Shown: positions 37,413 to 48,831 of the stretch, in pieces
Position numbering within the stretch: the stretch's first letter is position 1
Layout: every line of letters starts with the position of its first letter
NCBI RefSeq assembly: GCF_002865645.1
Contig: NW_020194677.1
Location: 124,001 to 188,000 of the forward strand
Length of the DNA: 64,000 bases
Source: Hyaloscypha bicolor E
Taxonomy: Eukaryota > Ascomycota > Leotiomycetes > Helotiales > Hyaloscyphaceae
Reading direction: 5' to 3'
Position numbers and translations under genes: made by a program
Notes under the pieces: generated by a model
Told to the model about the DNA's origin: nothing
Databases searched by the model: none
Seen by the model: the letters and a program-made list of their open reading frames with translations, nothing else

Positions 37413-37859
37413 TGTTAAATAAGTAGAATAGAGTAAAGTAGTAGGTTCTACTTATACTCTATTTATATTCTACTCAAGCTACTTATAAGTAGTATAAGTA
37501 GTGTGAGTAGGTACCCACGTGACAGGTACACGTGACAGACTAGCCTAATAAGGTAAGCCTCCCGTCTAGTACTACTCTAGTACCACGTTTCTACCCAATT
37601 AGGCAGTGGTATTACTTAGTAAGTAAGATAGGAGAAATCAAGATCTAAAGAGTATAACTAGTTTATTATTATAAAAAATTAGTACTTAGCTAGTCTTATA
37701 TAAGTCCTAACTTACCTTTACTAGGGCTACTTAATAAATACTTGTATTATTTAATTATTATTAAATAAATCTTAATTTATTATTATTATATAATAGCTAC
37801 TTATAACTACTTATACTACTTATAAGTATATATTCTACTCTACTCAAATTTTTAGGACA
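37413..37859. repeat. LTR-like unit bounded by TGTT...ACA
   Basis: A 447-bp unit starting TGTTAAATAAGTAGAATAG and ending TTTTTAGGACA, as LTRs start TG and end CA. Its middle is less AT-rich and contains CCACGTGACAG and ACACGTGACAG in tandem (about 37515-37535) and a 14-bp palindrome CTACTTATAAGTAG. TACTTATA/TATAAGTA words recur throughout. No matching partner LTR was found, so it is probably a solo LTR. A shorter related stretch follows at 37862-37930. Confidence 0.5.
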
Positions 37860-38689
37860 TTATACTACTTATATTCTACTCACGCTACTTATAAATATTC
37901 ATAAGTAATATAAGTAATATAAATAGTTCTTTAATATACTAATCTTATAAAAGAACTAATTCTATTAGGCTTTATTATTTTTATAAAGAATAAATACCTA
38001 AAATCTATTATTTTTAATATTTCTATATTATTATTATTATTTTCTTTTTTATTATTATATTCTATACTTTTATTAGATTTATATACTAGTATAAAAGCTT
38101 TATTACTATTATTATAATTATATTTAAATACTTTCTAATTATCTTTTTTATTTTTAATTACAAAATTTATTAAAAAGGTTATTAAGATTTATATTAAAGA
38201 ATAAAAGTATAATAGATCTAATATTAATTTTAATTATAAATTTTTTTTATTAATATTTACTAATATATAAAGTTTTTATAAAAAGTACTAATATAAGCTT
38301 TTTTACTATATTAAAGAAAGTAGCTTAAAACTACTTTTATAATAATTAGCTCTTTTAATATATATATAGAAAGGCTTATATTAATATTTACAGATTTTTT
38401 AAAGACTCTAAATTCGAATATCGAAATTTCAATAAATAAAATACTATTATATTAGCTTTTATAATAGCTAAATTTCCGGAAAAGATAATATTTAAAACTA
38501 TTTAATTATTAATTAATAAATTATATTAATTATAATATAGTTTTATATCTAATTTATAAAATATTGAATTTCTTTATAATAAAATTATTATTTTTTATTA
38601 AAATTTCCGAATATATAAATATATAATTTCAAATCTTTCTATAAGTCTCGACTAGCTTATTAATAAATTCTAATCGTCTATTACTATAT
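37860..38689. other. AT-rich stretch, no gene recognised
   Basis: The first 70 bp repeat the CTACTTATA/ATTCTACTC words of the preceding LTR-like unit. The rest may be copia copy 3 gag, but no zinc knuckle or other motif could be read. Confidence 0.35.
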
Positions 38690-41600
38690 ATAAGAATAAA
38701 TAATAAGCTAATTTTAAAACCTTTTTTATTAATTAATAATACTATTTTTAGAATTCTTTAAATTATTATTTTCCCGGAGATTATTAATATAAATCCAGCT
38801 ATAATTTCGGAACCTATAATAACTATTTTAAGTTCTATAATTATAATAATTATATTTTAAAGTTATATTTTATATATAAGAAATTCGAATACTATTTATA
38901 AAAATATATATTAAAAAAATAAGAGACTAAAAAAGCTTAATTTAAAAATAGAAATATCTATTAGTTTAGATTTCGAAATACCTGTATTTTTAATAAACAC
39001 TTTAATAATATTTATATATAGTATATTACTAAAGCCGAAAATAAAGAGAATAATAAGAATAATAAAAATAAATTAGTAAATAATACTTTTAAGGCTTTAT
39101 TAATAGAAATAAATAAAAAAGAAATATTATTTAGATTTCTATTTTATTTTAATTAAGAGCTTTTTAACTGCTTTTATTACTTTTATTTTACTAATAATTA
39201 TAACTAATACTTTTATAAATAACCTTATTTTTCTTTTTCTTATATATTAGATAATAAATAAAAACTATATTTTAGAATCTATTAAACCCTTAAATAGAAA
39301 ATACCTAGACTTTTATAATTAATATTAGAGTCTTTAAATATTTAATTACTAGTTCTAATTAATTCCAAGCTTTATAATAGATTAATAATAGTATTAAATA
39401 ATTTAATAAAAGTATTAAAAATTAAATTAATATCTAGTTTAGTATTAAATCTATTTTTTCGATTAAATTTATAATAATAAATATATTAATTAGATAAATA
39501 CAATTCTATATTATATTTTTAAAAACTTTATTTTTATTTAGTTTAGCTAATATAAATAAGCTAGAAATCTATTTTAATAATTTTATTAATAATTTTATTA
39601 TTTTTACTAAAAACTATATCTTTATAATATAATATTTCGAATACTTTTTCCTGTTTTAAAATACTATATTATAAAACTTTATTTCTAAATTCCTTATTTA
39701 TAATTCCTGCTCTTTTATTAAAGTTGAATTATAATATTTATATTATTAATTTAGTTATTTATTTATTAATAAACTCTAAAATATACTAGAATAAGCAGAA
39801 TATAATATTAATATAAAGGTCCTTAAATATTTTATAAAATACTATAAATAATACTATAAATATAATTAATTATTTAAATAATTTAAATTTAATTTAAAAA
39901 ATAATATTAGCTTTAACTATTTTATTATTATTAATATTTTTTATATTTCTAATAAGCTTATATTTTATATTATTAATAAAAGCACTCGATATTAAGCCAG
40001 CTAATAGCTCTAAAATATTAATATAATATATATTTCAAATATATTTAAATAATATTAGATTAATAATTATTTAGGCTTTTCTAACTAGATTATAATAAAT
40101 ATTAGAAAGTAGTTTATTAATAAAAAGTTTATTTAGCTTATAAATACTATAGGAATTAAAGTTAAAATTATTTCTATAAAAGCTTATAATTCTATTAAAA
40201 TTATAAAATATTATTATAATTCGATTTAATATATTTATTTTATTATTATAACTAAAATTAATAGAATTAATAAAAATACTATATTTTAAATAGCTTTTAA
40301 AGCTATTTATAACTCTATAAAACCTAATAATATAATTCTAATTCTTTTAGTTTATAGTTTTATTTCAAATAACTAAATATAATATTCTATTATTTATTAT
40401 ATTATAGTAATTAGTAATATTTAAAATAATAATAATAGAAATCTAGAAGCTTTAAGCTAAATATTAAATTACAAATATTTCAAATATCCAAAATAGTTCT
40501 AGTATTATTAATATCTATAAAATATTTCTAAATTCGAATATTTTTATTTAATATAAAGAAAAGATTAGTTAATCTAGTAATTAGAATAAATTATATAAGC
40601 TAATAGCTATTAATAAAGAGAATTATATATTAGCTTTATTATATAATAATATTACTTTATATTTAATCTTTATAAAGCTCTTTTATATAGGAGATATTAA
40701 AATTATTATTAATAGCCTCAAATTTAAATCTATTTCCGAATTTTATAATAAAACTAAAAGTAATATAAATATAATTTCTTCTATTATTTCTGCTATTTTT
40801 CTAAAGTATAATAAAAGATACTTTTATAAAACTTCAAATATTATAATATTTCTATAAAATAATAACGTATATAAGAATTCCTACTAAATTGAAATTATTA
40901 GCTTTTTAGAAAATAATATATTTAAAGTCATTTCCAGATTTCAGATACTAAAAAAGATATATATTTTTAATTTCTGGTTTATTAATAAAATTAAGAATAA
41001 GAATATAGAAAAAAAGTTTAAAAAGTTAAAACTAATTATTTAAACTTATAATAATAATAAGAAATATATAATATTAATATAATTATTTATTATTTAATAT
41101 ATTAGCTAGAGAATTATTTTTAGTATTATTATTATAATAATAAATATTATAAAATTATATTTATATAATATTTTATAAGCTTATATTTAATTATAATTTT
41201 TATATTAATTTACTTTATAAGCTTATTAGAAAGCTAAATCTAAAAAATAATTCTATTCTAAAAATTATAAAACTATTATATAATATATTAAAAGCTAGAA
41301 ACTACTAGTTTAAAACTTACTATTTCTATTATATTAATAAGCTTTCTATAAAATAATTAACTTATAAGTTTATTTTTTTTATAATAAGTAAATTTTCGGA
41401 ATTATTAGGTTTTAAATTAATAATATCTTATTTATTAAAACTAATAATTTTAAAAAAATAAAGTAATTAAAGTTTTAAAAAACTAAATTCTTGGCTAAGA
41501 AATATAAATATATAAGATATATAATAATAGAATAATATATAAATAGTTAAAATAAATAAGCTATAAAATAATACTTATAAATATAACTAATTCCAAGAAT

Positions 41601-42620
41601 TAATTTTAATAATAGACTAATTAATATCTCTTTTTAAAACTAGAAATACCCCTTTATATATTTTCTAATATTTAGCTAAATATATAAAGCCCTTTATTTA
41701 ATTAGAAAATATAATTCTATATAATTTATATAATTCTAATTATAAGCTTTATCTAAAATAGGAAACTAGATCTATAATATCTAATATCTATTTATATATT
41801 ATTATATATATCTATTTATATATTATTATATATATCTATTATAAAATACTTTTAATTATAATCTTAAATTTAATAAAAGTATTATTTATATAAATATTAC
41901 TAGAATTATTCTTATATAAAAATACTAATATAAAAATCTCTAAATTATTTCTATAAAAATATTACTATTATAAATAATAAAAGTATTATTTATTAAGATT
42001 CTTTTTTTAAAAACTACTATATTATTAAATATATTAAAAAAGTATATATTATATTAGTTTATTAATTAAAAGCTTTATATAATTAATTAATTATTATTTA
42101 AGTTATAAAATTTCCTAAAACTAATATAAAAGTATTTAATAAATATATTTAATAATAAATTAAGAATATTATTAGAGAACTAAAATTTATAAAACTAATA
42201 AAGAAATTCTTATATTTAATTATTTTTATAAATAATAGAAATTTCTTTTTCTAAATTAAATATATTTTAATTCTAATAAATAAAACTAGATATACTAATA
42301 TTATTTATTAGTTCTCTATTAAATATAAAAGAATTACTAGAAGTATTCTCGCTTTAGAACTTTATAATATAGCTTATAGCTTTAATATAAGTATTTTAAT
42401 TAAATTTATAATTAATAAAATACTAAAAATAGAACTATTATTAGTAATTTATATAAATTCGAAACTATTATATAAATACCTTACTAAATTAGATATTATT
42501 TGAAAGAAATATCTAATAATTAATATAATATATTTTTATTAAATATAAAAATTAAAAAAATTAAAGAAAAATTAAATTATATTAAATCTATAATAAAATT
42601 AAAGCTATTAAATATTCTCA
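38690..42620 (+). pseudogene. Copia copy 3: Ty1/copia pol relic (integrase, RT, RNase H)
   Basis: Plus-strand, the fullest copia pol here. GAG-pre-integrase and integrase start at 38690-40080, shared with copy 4. The integrase core at 40090-40390 reads KKFIQLINTIGIKVK, AYNSIKIIKYYY and FQIAFKAIYNSIKPN (family ALQMAFKAINDSAGP). The RT at 40690-41500 reads EIISFLENNIFKVISRFQIL, FWFINKIKNK, KLIIQTYNN (family RLVVQAYND) and the active-site box INNILF, with Asn codons at 41419-41424 where the family has TDDTLF. Then KTKFLAKKYKY leads into RNase H at 42000-42560: KKFLYLIIFIN, YTNIIYQFSIKYKR, ALELYNIAYSF and a YTNSK-like box. Very heavily mutated, with poly-A/T runs in the 3' flank. Confidence 0.85.
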
Positions 42621-42949
42621 AGTATTTAATTAATATAAATATAATATAATTAAATATAAAAAACTAAATTAAATATAAAAAACTAAATTAAATATAAATA
42701 AAATAAAAAATAAATATATAAAATAAGAAAATATTATAAAAAAGAAAATTATATATAAAAAACTATAGCCTTTAATATATAATTAAAATTTTAAAAATAA
42801 TATAAATATATAAAATATTTGGAAAAATCTATTAGATCGAATTAGGAAATTAGTATATAATTAGAAAGAAATATTATTTTTTATATTTTTAGAAAAATTT
42901 TAATATTAATATAATTTTTTTTTTAAAAAGCTATATATATATAGCTATA
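42621..42949. other. AT-rich 3' flank of copia copy 3
   Basis: Contains a short direct repeat, AATTAAATATAAAAAACTAA, repeated two to three times near 42645-42700. No gene. Confidence 0.45.
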
Positions 42950-43140
42950 AAACTCGAAATAAGAAATATAAATAATAAAATATAAAATATAGTTATATAA
43001 CTTTATATTTTATAAATAATCTAATTAGTAAACTAGATTTTATTAGATTTAATAAATTTAGAAATTATATATTAATATTATAATATTATAATTTTATTAA
43101 TTCAATATAATTAGTATTTTTATATTTATATAATAGTATT
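42950..43140 (-). repeat. Dispersed repeat A, copy 4 (reverse)
   Basis: It shares AGATTTTATTAGATTTAATA, AAATTTAGAAATTATATATT and ATTATAATATTATAATTTT with copies 3 and 5. It is inverted relative to copy 5, with a ~245-bp AT-rich spacer, so this is a second inverted pair. The order (reverse then forward) is opposite to the pair at 19-20 kb. Confidence 0.55.
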
Positions 43141-43384
43141 ATATATTAAAACTATTAAAGAAATATATTAAACTAATAAAAGTAAAAAAGATTTTCTTTA
43201 AAATTAGTAATAAAATCTATTAATAATTCTTATAAATAAAATAAATAAGAAACTTAATAAAAACAAAAGAATTCTTTATAAAAAAAGTAAATAGTTTATT
43301 TTTTAAAATAAAAGATTAAATAGTAAAGCTAAAAAGAAAATAAATAAAAAAGCTAATTATTAAAATTAGAAATAAATTAATTCA

Positions 43385-43630
43385 AATATATTTATATAAA
43401 AAAAATATTAGTTTACTAATAATATTTAATACTATTATATAAATATGAAATACTAGTTATATTAAATTAGTAAAGTTATTATTATTTAGAAATAAGAATT
43501 ATAATATTATAATATTAATATATAATTTCTAAATTTATTAAGCCTAATAAAATCTAGTTTACTACTTAAGTTATTTATAGAATATAAAATTATATTATTA
43601 TATCTCGTATTTTATAATTATATATATAAT
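43385..43630 (+). repeat. Dispersed repeat A, copy 5 (forward)
   Basis: It begins ATATTAGTTTACTAATAATA like copy 1 and keeps AATACTAGTTATATTAAATT, TAGTAAAGTTATTATT and AAGCCTAATAAAATCTAG. Compared with copy 1, nearly all differences are transitions plus one small insertion (ATTATAATATT). Confidence 0.6.
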
Positions 43631-44929
43631 TTTTAAAGAAATAAATATATTAATAATAATATAATATAATATTTTTATTTTTATTTAAAAAGCTTATTTC
43701 GAATATTAAAAATAAGTTCTTTATAGCTTATATAAATTATATGAATTTATATATTCTTATATTTTTTATTTCTAATATTTTTTATTTATATATTTTATTA
43801 GTTTCTAATATATTAATTCTTTTAGATTCGAATCTAAATTAGAATTAGAGCTATAAAAACTAATTAAGAAATTAGAATTAGAATTATAGCTATTGGAATT
43901 TTTAGTTTTAATAAGAATATCTTTTTCTTATATAATTAAATATTATAGTTCTTTATTTAATACTTATTATTTCTATAATATATATATTTATTTTATTTAT
44001 AATATAACTGGTATTTTATTAGAGATATAAATTATATTTAATTATTTATATGAAACAAAAAGAAAGATTATAAAATTATATTAATAGTATTAATAGTAAA
44101 TATATTTATAATATTATTTTATTTAAATAATAAAGCTTTTTTCTAGAATTATAATATTTAGCTAATTATAATATTATTTTAATAAAAAGTTATAATTTTA
44201 TTTATTTTATTCTAATTTTATTTTTATATCTTATATAAAATAGATTTAAATTTAGTAATAAAAATATAAAGCAAATTAGTATTTTATCTAAAAAAAAATA
44301 TAGCTTATTTTCTATTTTTATATCTTATTTAAATCCGAGTAAATATAAGAAAGTTAATTAAAAATTAAAATATAAAACTAGATTTAATTATTTCTTATTT
44401 AAAAGAACTAAAAAAGAATTATAACTTTAAATATAAAATTCGAGATTTAGATAAATATAATAGAATTAAATAATAGTATTACTAATAACCTTATTATTAA
44501 CTTGTAACTTAGCCTTAATTAATAAAAGCCAGATATTAAATTTATAGATCTAGTTATTAAATTTTTCGAAATATAAAAGAAAGAATTTTTGCTTTATATT
44601 TATAAAAGAGAAAAAAGAATAAATTTATAAAAGAATAAGCTTATTATCTTATTATTAAATAATCTCAACTTGTTTTATTATCTCTATTTAAAGCTTAGTA
44701 ATTATATTAATAATCTGGATTTATAAAAGTTATTTTATAATATTAGAAAAAAGAAATACAAATTATAAAAACTTGAAATAAAAAAGAATTTAATAAGCTT
44801 TTAATTTCTCTAATATATAATAGTTCTATAACTATATATATTAATAGTACTATTATTTAAATTACTATAAAATCGTATTTATATATAAAATATAAGAATA
44901 GTTTTACTTTTTTTTTATAAGAATAAGAA
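43631..44929. other. AT-rich stretch, no gene assigned
   Basis: One plus frame near 43830-43990 (ESKLELEL, then LLEFLVLIRISF) is Leu/Glu-rich and could come from a gag, but no diagnostic motif was seen. Confidence 0.3.
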
Positions 44930-45070
44930 TAGATTTAAAATAATATTATAAGACTAGATTTCTGGATTTAAAAAATAAAATAAAGTAATTTAATTCCGAG
45001 AATTTTTAAATTAAAAAAGAAAATATATAAATATAAGAACTTAGTATTCTAAATATTATAGTTATATAAT
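44930..45070 (+). repeat. Dispersed repeat B, degraded copy
   Basis: It reads ATTCCGAGAATTTTTAAATT, then TTAGTATTCTAAATATTATA and AATACTAAATTTATTAGTAA, matching 15060-15180 in the same orientation with transitions and some loss. Confidence 0.5.
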
Positions 45071-45785
45071 ACTAAATTTATTAGTAAAATAATAGAATAT
45101 AATAATAATAAAAAATTTTATAATTTTTTTTTTAAATTTAACTATTTAATTTCTATTATAAAAAAATTCTTAAAAAATAATAAACTTTTATATTCTTCTA
45201 ATAAATAATTTTTAGAATTTAATTTTAAACTTAAAATAAATACTTTTCTAGAATTAATTTTATTATAAGTACTTTTAAAAATAAATCTTATAATATTTAA
45301 AAGACTATAATAAAATAAAGCTTATTAGTATATAAGATTTATTAAAAGTAATTTGAGGCCTATTTAGCTAATATATTTTAAGTACCTTAAATTTATTAAT
45401 AAAATACCTTTAAAGAACTTCGAGATCTTTAGTAAAAAAATAGTAAAATAATTATTATATCTATATATATAATTCTTAATATAAAGATATCTCGGTATAT
45501 TTTTAAGAATTAGTAATAAAAACCCTATCTTTATAGCAAGTTTTTATTATAGGAGGCTATTTAGCTATAATATATATTTATAAAATCTCTATAATATTAA
45601 GGAATTAATACTTGTATCCGGTACTATAGCTTATAAATATTATAAGATCTCAAAAATATATAGCCTAAATCCCTAAAATCCGCTTATTTATTATTATTAA
45701 AATATATATAAGTAATTTATTAAAAGATATTCTATATCTTAAGAAGTTATATATCTGGGTATTATAGAAGCTGGAATTTCGAAAG
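45071..45785. other. AT-rich stretch, no gene recognised
   Basis: No motif. From about 45480 the AT content falls gradually into the GC-normal island that starts near 45785. Confidence 0.4.
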
Positions 45786-45933
45786 CAATATCAAAAGCTT
45801 GAAGTAACTGTGCCATTGACTGTATTACTACTGCAACCGACTGGCTTTGCCGTAAGTACGGCGGATCGGAGGCCAGGAAGCCATTGAGTCGTTGCAATTA
45901 TAGTTCTGAAGTGACTGCTGGTTCTGAGAATTG

Positions 45934-46070
45934 AATCGGGCTCTTTTATTAGCAAATCGGACTCCTCGCTCAGGACCGATTAATTACTGTTACCCCCTGT
46001 TTGTTAATACGAGCGGTTAATTAATCGGTTCTAAGCGAGGAGCCCGATTCGCTAATAAAAGAGCCTGATT
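45934..46070. repeat. 53-bp inverted repeat (long hairpin), MITE-like
   Basis: The arms 45934-45986 and 46018-46070 are reverse complements with only five mismatches, all transitions, around a 31-nt loop. They include GGGCTCTTTTATTAGC and CCTCGCT/AGCGAGG. The hairpin lies in a GC-normal island. The loop and right arm are similar, inverted, to 46454-46500, so this is a repeated structure. Possible natures: a small palindromic non-autonomous transposon, or the terminal part of a larger one. Confidence 0.8.
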
Positions 46071-46418
46071 TTAAAATAATATATAAATTTCTAATAAAAG
46101 ATAAAGGCCAAAATTTAATTAAATAAAAAGAATTAATAATTATAAGAGACTTAAATAAATTTTTCTTAGATTAAATTCTATTAAAGATTAAAATATATAT
46201 ATAATTTTATATTTTTAAATTAAAATTATAATAAAAAGGTTTTAGAGTTCTAATAAAAGGCTAAAGCTAATATTATTTAATTAATATAATTAACTAAACT
46301 ATTTGTAATAAATTATATTAATAGGATTTTAATAATTTATAGGTTTTAAAATATTTTAGTATTTTAAAAATTTGCTTGTATTCGACCTCGTATTTATAAA
46401 CCGGAGTTCGCTTAAGCA

Positions 46419-46477
46419 AGCGATTAAGCAATCGGGGCCCGCAATTGGGCAATGGGGACCCCGATTGACTAATCGCT
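46419..46477. repeat. Second hairpin, related to the 53-bp one
   Basis: The arms 46419-46442 and 46454-46477 (AGCGATTAAGCAATCGGGGC, and the inverse GACCCCGATTGACTAATCG) match at about 21 of 24 positions. The right arm with the following CGCTCGTATTGACGAAC matches the reverse complement of the loop and right arm of the hairpin at 45934-46070, with transitions. This indicates two copies of one family in opposite orientation within 550 bp. Confidence 0.65.
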
Positions 46478-46619
46478 CGTATTGACGAACGGGGTGGAAC
46501 AGTACGAATATTAAATGCCGACCTGCAAATGCTGACTTTGCAGGCAGCCGCCAACTTCGTCAATCCCACGAATAGCAATACATACAAGGGCGCCATTACA
46601 TTCACGAGCCTTCTGCGAC

Positions 46620-46977
46620 TCCATTAATATGGAAGCATTTAGGAGCAAGTACTTTCTACGCCGAGATCTTTAAATATCTGTAGAGACTAATCAGGCACTC
46701 AGCTATTCCAATTATCGCTAATATACACGAACGACAAGCCGCATCCAAATGCCTGCACCATAGCTGCCCGCAACCTGTACGGAAGATCTATTCGAACTAT
46801 TCGGCCATCTCCCAAAGGAAATTCGGCCGATAATATGGTCGTTTGCTGTATAAGGAGGTGCTCGGATGACCTAGCTTCGTACTCAAGATTGGGGCGATTG
46901 CGGTTTGATTCTACTGCTTGCTGATTTTGGCCCGGGGGGAGGTCAATAAAGGCGGAAAGGGTGCGGAGAATCTGCAT
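46620..46977 (-). CDS. Hypothetical short ORF in the GC-normal island (minus)
   Basis: An uninterrupted ATG-to-stop frame of 92 codons (46977 down to 46699), reading ARSSEHLLIQQTTILSAEF and GDGRIVRIDLPYRLRAA. It continues toward another protein-like minus frame near 46610-46500 (ARECNGALVCIAIRGIDEVG). No family was recognised. The surrounding DNA is not RIP-mutated, so stops are not informative in the usual way, and a chance ORF of this length is quite possible. It overlaps the plus-strand ORF below in antisense, so at most one is likely real. Confidence 0.25.
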
Positions 46978-47181
46978 GAGGGAGAAAGGAGCCGACGAGG
47001 TGAATTTGATACGTCCCTGAAATGGGAGACAAAGTTAACGATTTTGGCGCAAGCCCTTTTTGGACTACCTATTCTAGCACTGTCTTCAGGCTTTACCTAC
47101 GACTGGTCTCCACTTACCTGGTTTCACCTGGCGATCTTTACGTGTCTATCTGCGACTTGTCTCGGGCAGGGTAGGGAATAG
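46918..47181 (+). CDS. Hypothetical short ORF in the GC-normal island (plus)
   Basis: 87 codons, ATG to TAG, not RIP-mutated. The N-terminal half is charged and the C-terminal half is hydrophobic with aromatic residues (SGFTYDWSPLTWFHLAIF), giving one possible membrane segment. It overlaps the minus-strand ORF by 60 bp and ends 10 bp before the palindrome cluster. No homology was recognised; it may be chance. Confidence 0.22.
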   Translation: MLILARGEVNKGGKGAENLHEGERSRRGEFDTSLKWETKLTILAQALFGLPILALSSGFTYDWSPLTWFHLAIFTCLSATCLGQGRE

Positions 47182-47187
47182 TGTGAC

Positions 47188-47320
47188 CTCAGTCCAGTGC
47201 CACCGCGGTGCCACCGCAGTGGTGCGGTGCAATATAGCCATAGTCTAGTTTAGTACAGATGTACCGCACCGCGGTGGGTATAGTGTAACTGCGGTTGCAC
47301 CGCAGTGCAACCGCAGTTTA
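47188..47320. repeat. Dense cluster of GC-rich palindromes, possible hAT subterminal region
   Basis: The perfect palindrome CACCGCGGTG occurs twice (47201-47210 and 47267-47276). CCACCGCAGTGGTGCGG and an inverted GGTGCGGTGCA/TGTACCGCACC pair lie between them. AACTGCGGTTGCA/TGCAACCGCAGTT (47287-47299 and 47306-47318) is a perfect 13-bp hairpin. Short repeated motifs at element ends are typical of hAT transposons, and a hAT gene begins about 0.5 kb downstream. The opposite hAT end is lost, so this is an inference. Confidence 0.55.
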
Positions 47321-47829
47321 AGGGGCAGTCTCGCTTAAAATTACCCAAGGGCGTCAAGTGACTTATAGTAAATAGAAAATAGCCAAACCTTAGCGTAATT
47401 AAATAATTCTTTCATTATTAGAAAGGGTTAATCTAGGGCTTTAAAATATATTAAAAAATTTAATTTTAGGTATAGTGGTTATGGAAATATATCTAAATAC
47501 TTAATCGGAAATTCTTGAAGCTATTTATTGAGTTCTCGCTCTAGTACCGGAAAAGAATTTTTCTCTAACTCAAGCCTTTCTTGAATTCCTCTTAATTAAA
47601 ACGCTTCCTCTTAATTAACTACTATATAACTATATCTCCAAAGGCCTAATTAATACTTCCTTTTAGGAAAACCACTTAGTTAAGCTTTTCTAATAAGAGA
47701 AATTCCTTTATAATTAACCTAGAAGCTTCCGAAATTAATAGCCAAGCCTCTATAAATTCGATTCTAGCCCTTCCCGAAACCTCGAATATTTCTTCCGAAA
47801 CCTTTAAATTCCTCCAAAAGCCTCCGAAT
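47321..47829 (+). other. Moderately mutated stretch, possible transposase N-terminal remnant
   Basis: ATG at 47481 opens a frame with few RIP stops (EAIYQVLALVPEKNFSLTQA and on to ENHLVKLFQQ). This loosely recalls the helix-turn-helix block of pogo-type transposases (EAI, SL-QAA, TL). It is in a different frame from the hAT finger downstream. It could instead be 5' hAT sequence. Weak call. Confidence 0.25.
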
Positions 47830-48113
47830 AAGAAGATTCTATATATTTTCTGAATATTTAAATAAATAAGAGATATAGATAATATATAGTATATATTCTA
47901 TAATATAGCTAGTAAAAAGAAGTAGTATTATTAATTTTGCTTATAAAATTACTAAATTAGTAATAGAACTAGTATTATTAGGGCTTATTTAGATATATAT
48001 AATATTAGAAAAAAGTTCTCTATAAATATTAAGGTAAAGAATATATAAATTACAATTAAAAAAGCTATTAAATTAGTAGCTTAGAACTCTCAGAAATATA
48101 GAAAACTTAATAA
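47830..48113 (+). pseudogene. hAT transposase relic, N-terminal part (before the Helitrons)
   Basis: The frame reads YIFYNIASKKKQYYQFCLQN, then SNRTSIIRAYLDIYNI. This fits a BED-type zinc finger (C-x2-C ... S-T-x2-IRxHLxxxH) whose Cys and His are partly changed to Tyr. The frame then runs KAIKLVAQNSQKYRKLN up to A48113. The codon is completed by T58400 after the Helitron pair, so this is the 5' exon-like part of the gene continued at 58400. BED fingers bind DNA in hAT transposases. Confidence 0.65.
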
Positions 48114-48831
48114 TCCTCTTCTATATTATCCTATATTCGGACTACCCTAAGTAATTGGCTCCTAGTACTTCCTGGAAAAAGCAGGTCACGTAAGGAATAC
48201 CAGAATCTCTTTCTTTTAGGAAATCGCATATCAGAACGTAATTACATCCAAATCCTTAGGGCTTAGCTTAGGATAAGAGAGAAGAAGCTCAAGTACCTTT
48301 CTCTATATTTTAGTAGTTCTGGAATATAAGGGGCTTTTATTACGATTTTTTAAAGCTCGGGAGGGGGCAAGGGAAATTCTTAAGGTACTAGCTAGCTTTC
48401 GGGGCTCCCTAAAAAATACAGGTTATATAAGGAATACTAAAAAAAAAAAAGCTAGCCTTATATTACTCTTCTCTTCTTCTTCTCTTTATTACTTTCATAT
48501 TTACTACTTTCCCTTTTACTTATATTATAGACTCTTCTCGCTTTTATACTACCTATAAGTAAAACCGGCCTGCTTCTGACTTTATTATAGAGCAAGGCAA
48601 GTAATATAAGACCTATAATTACTATTAAGTTTATATTTTCCCCCTTTTCTAACTTAACTAACCTATTAATAAGCCCGGAATATTACTAATCATACCTAGT
48701 AATACCCTATCTTATAAGAACTTAATCCAAATATTCTCCCTATTTCCCGGTAATAATAATAGTCTATTACAAATATCTCTATAAATAAGCTAGCCCTATA
48801 GTACTAGTAACGGATCCGTTAACCGTCCATT

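Noticed and set aside
46318..46605. Minus-strand 95-codon ORF
   Set aside because: It runs across the second hairpin (46419-46477) and ends in AT-rich noise. Another minus frame over the same stretch looks more protein-like.
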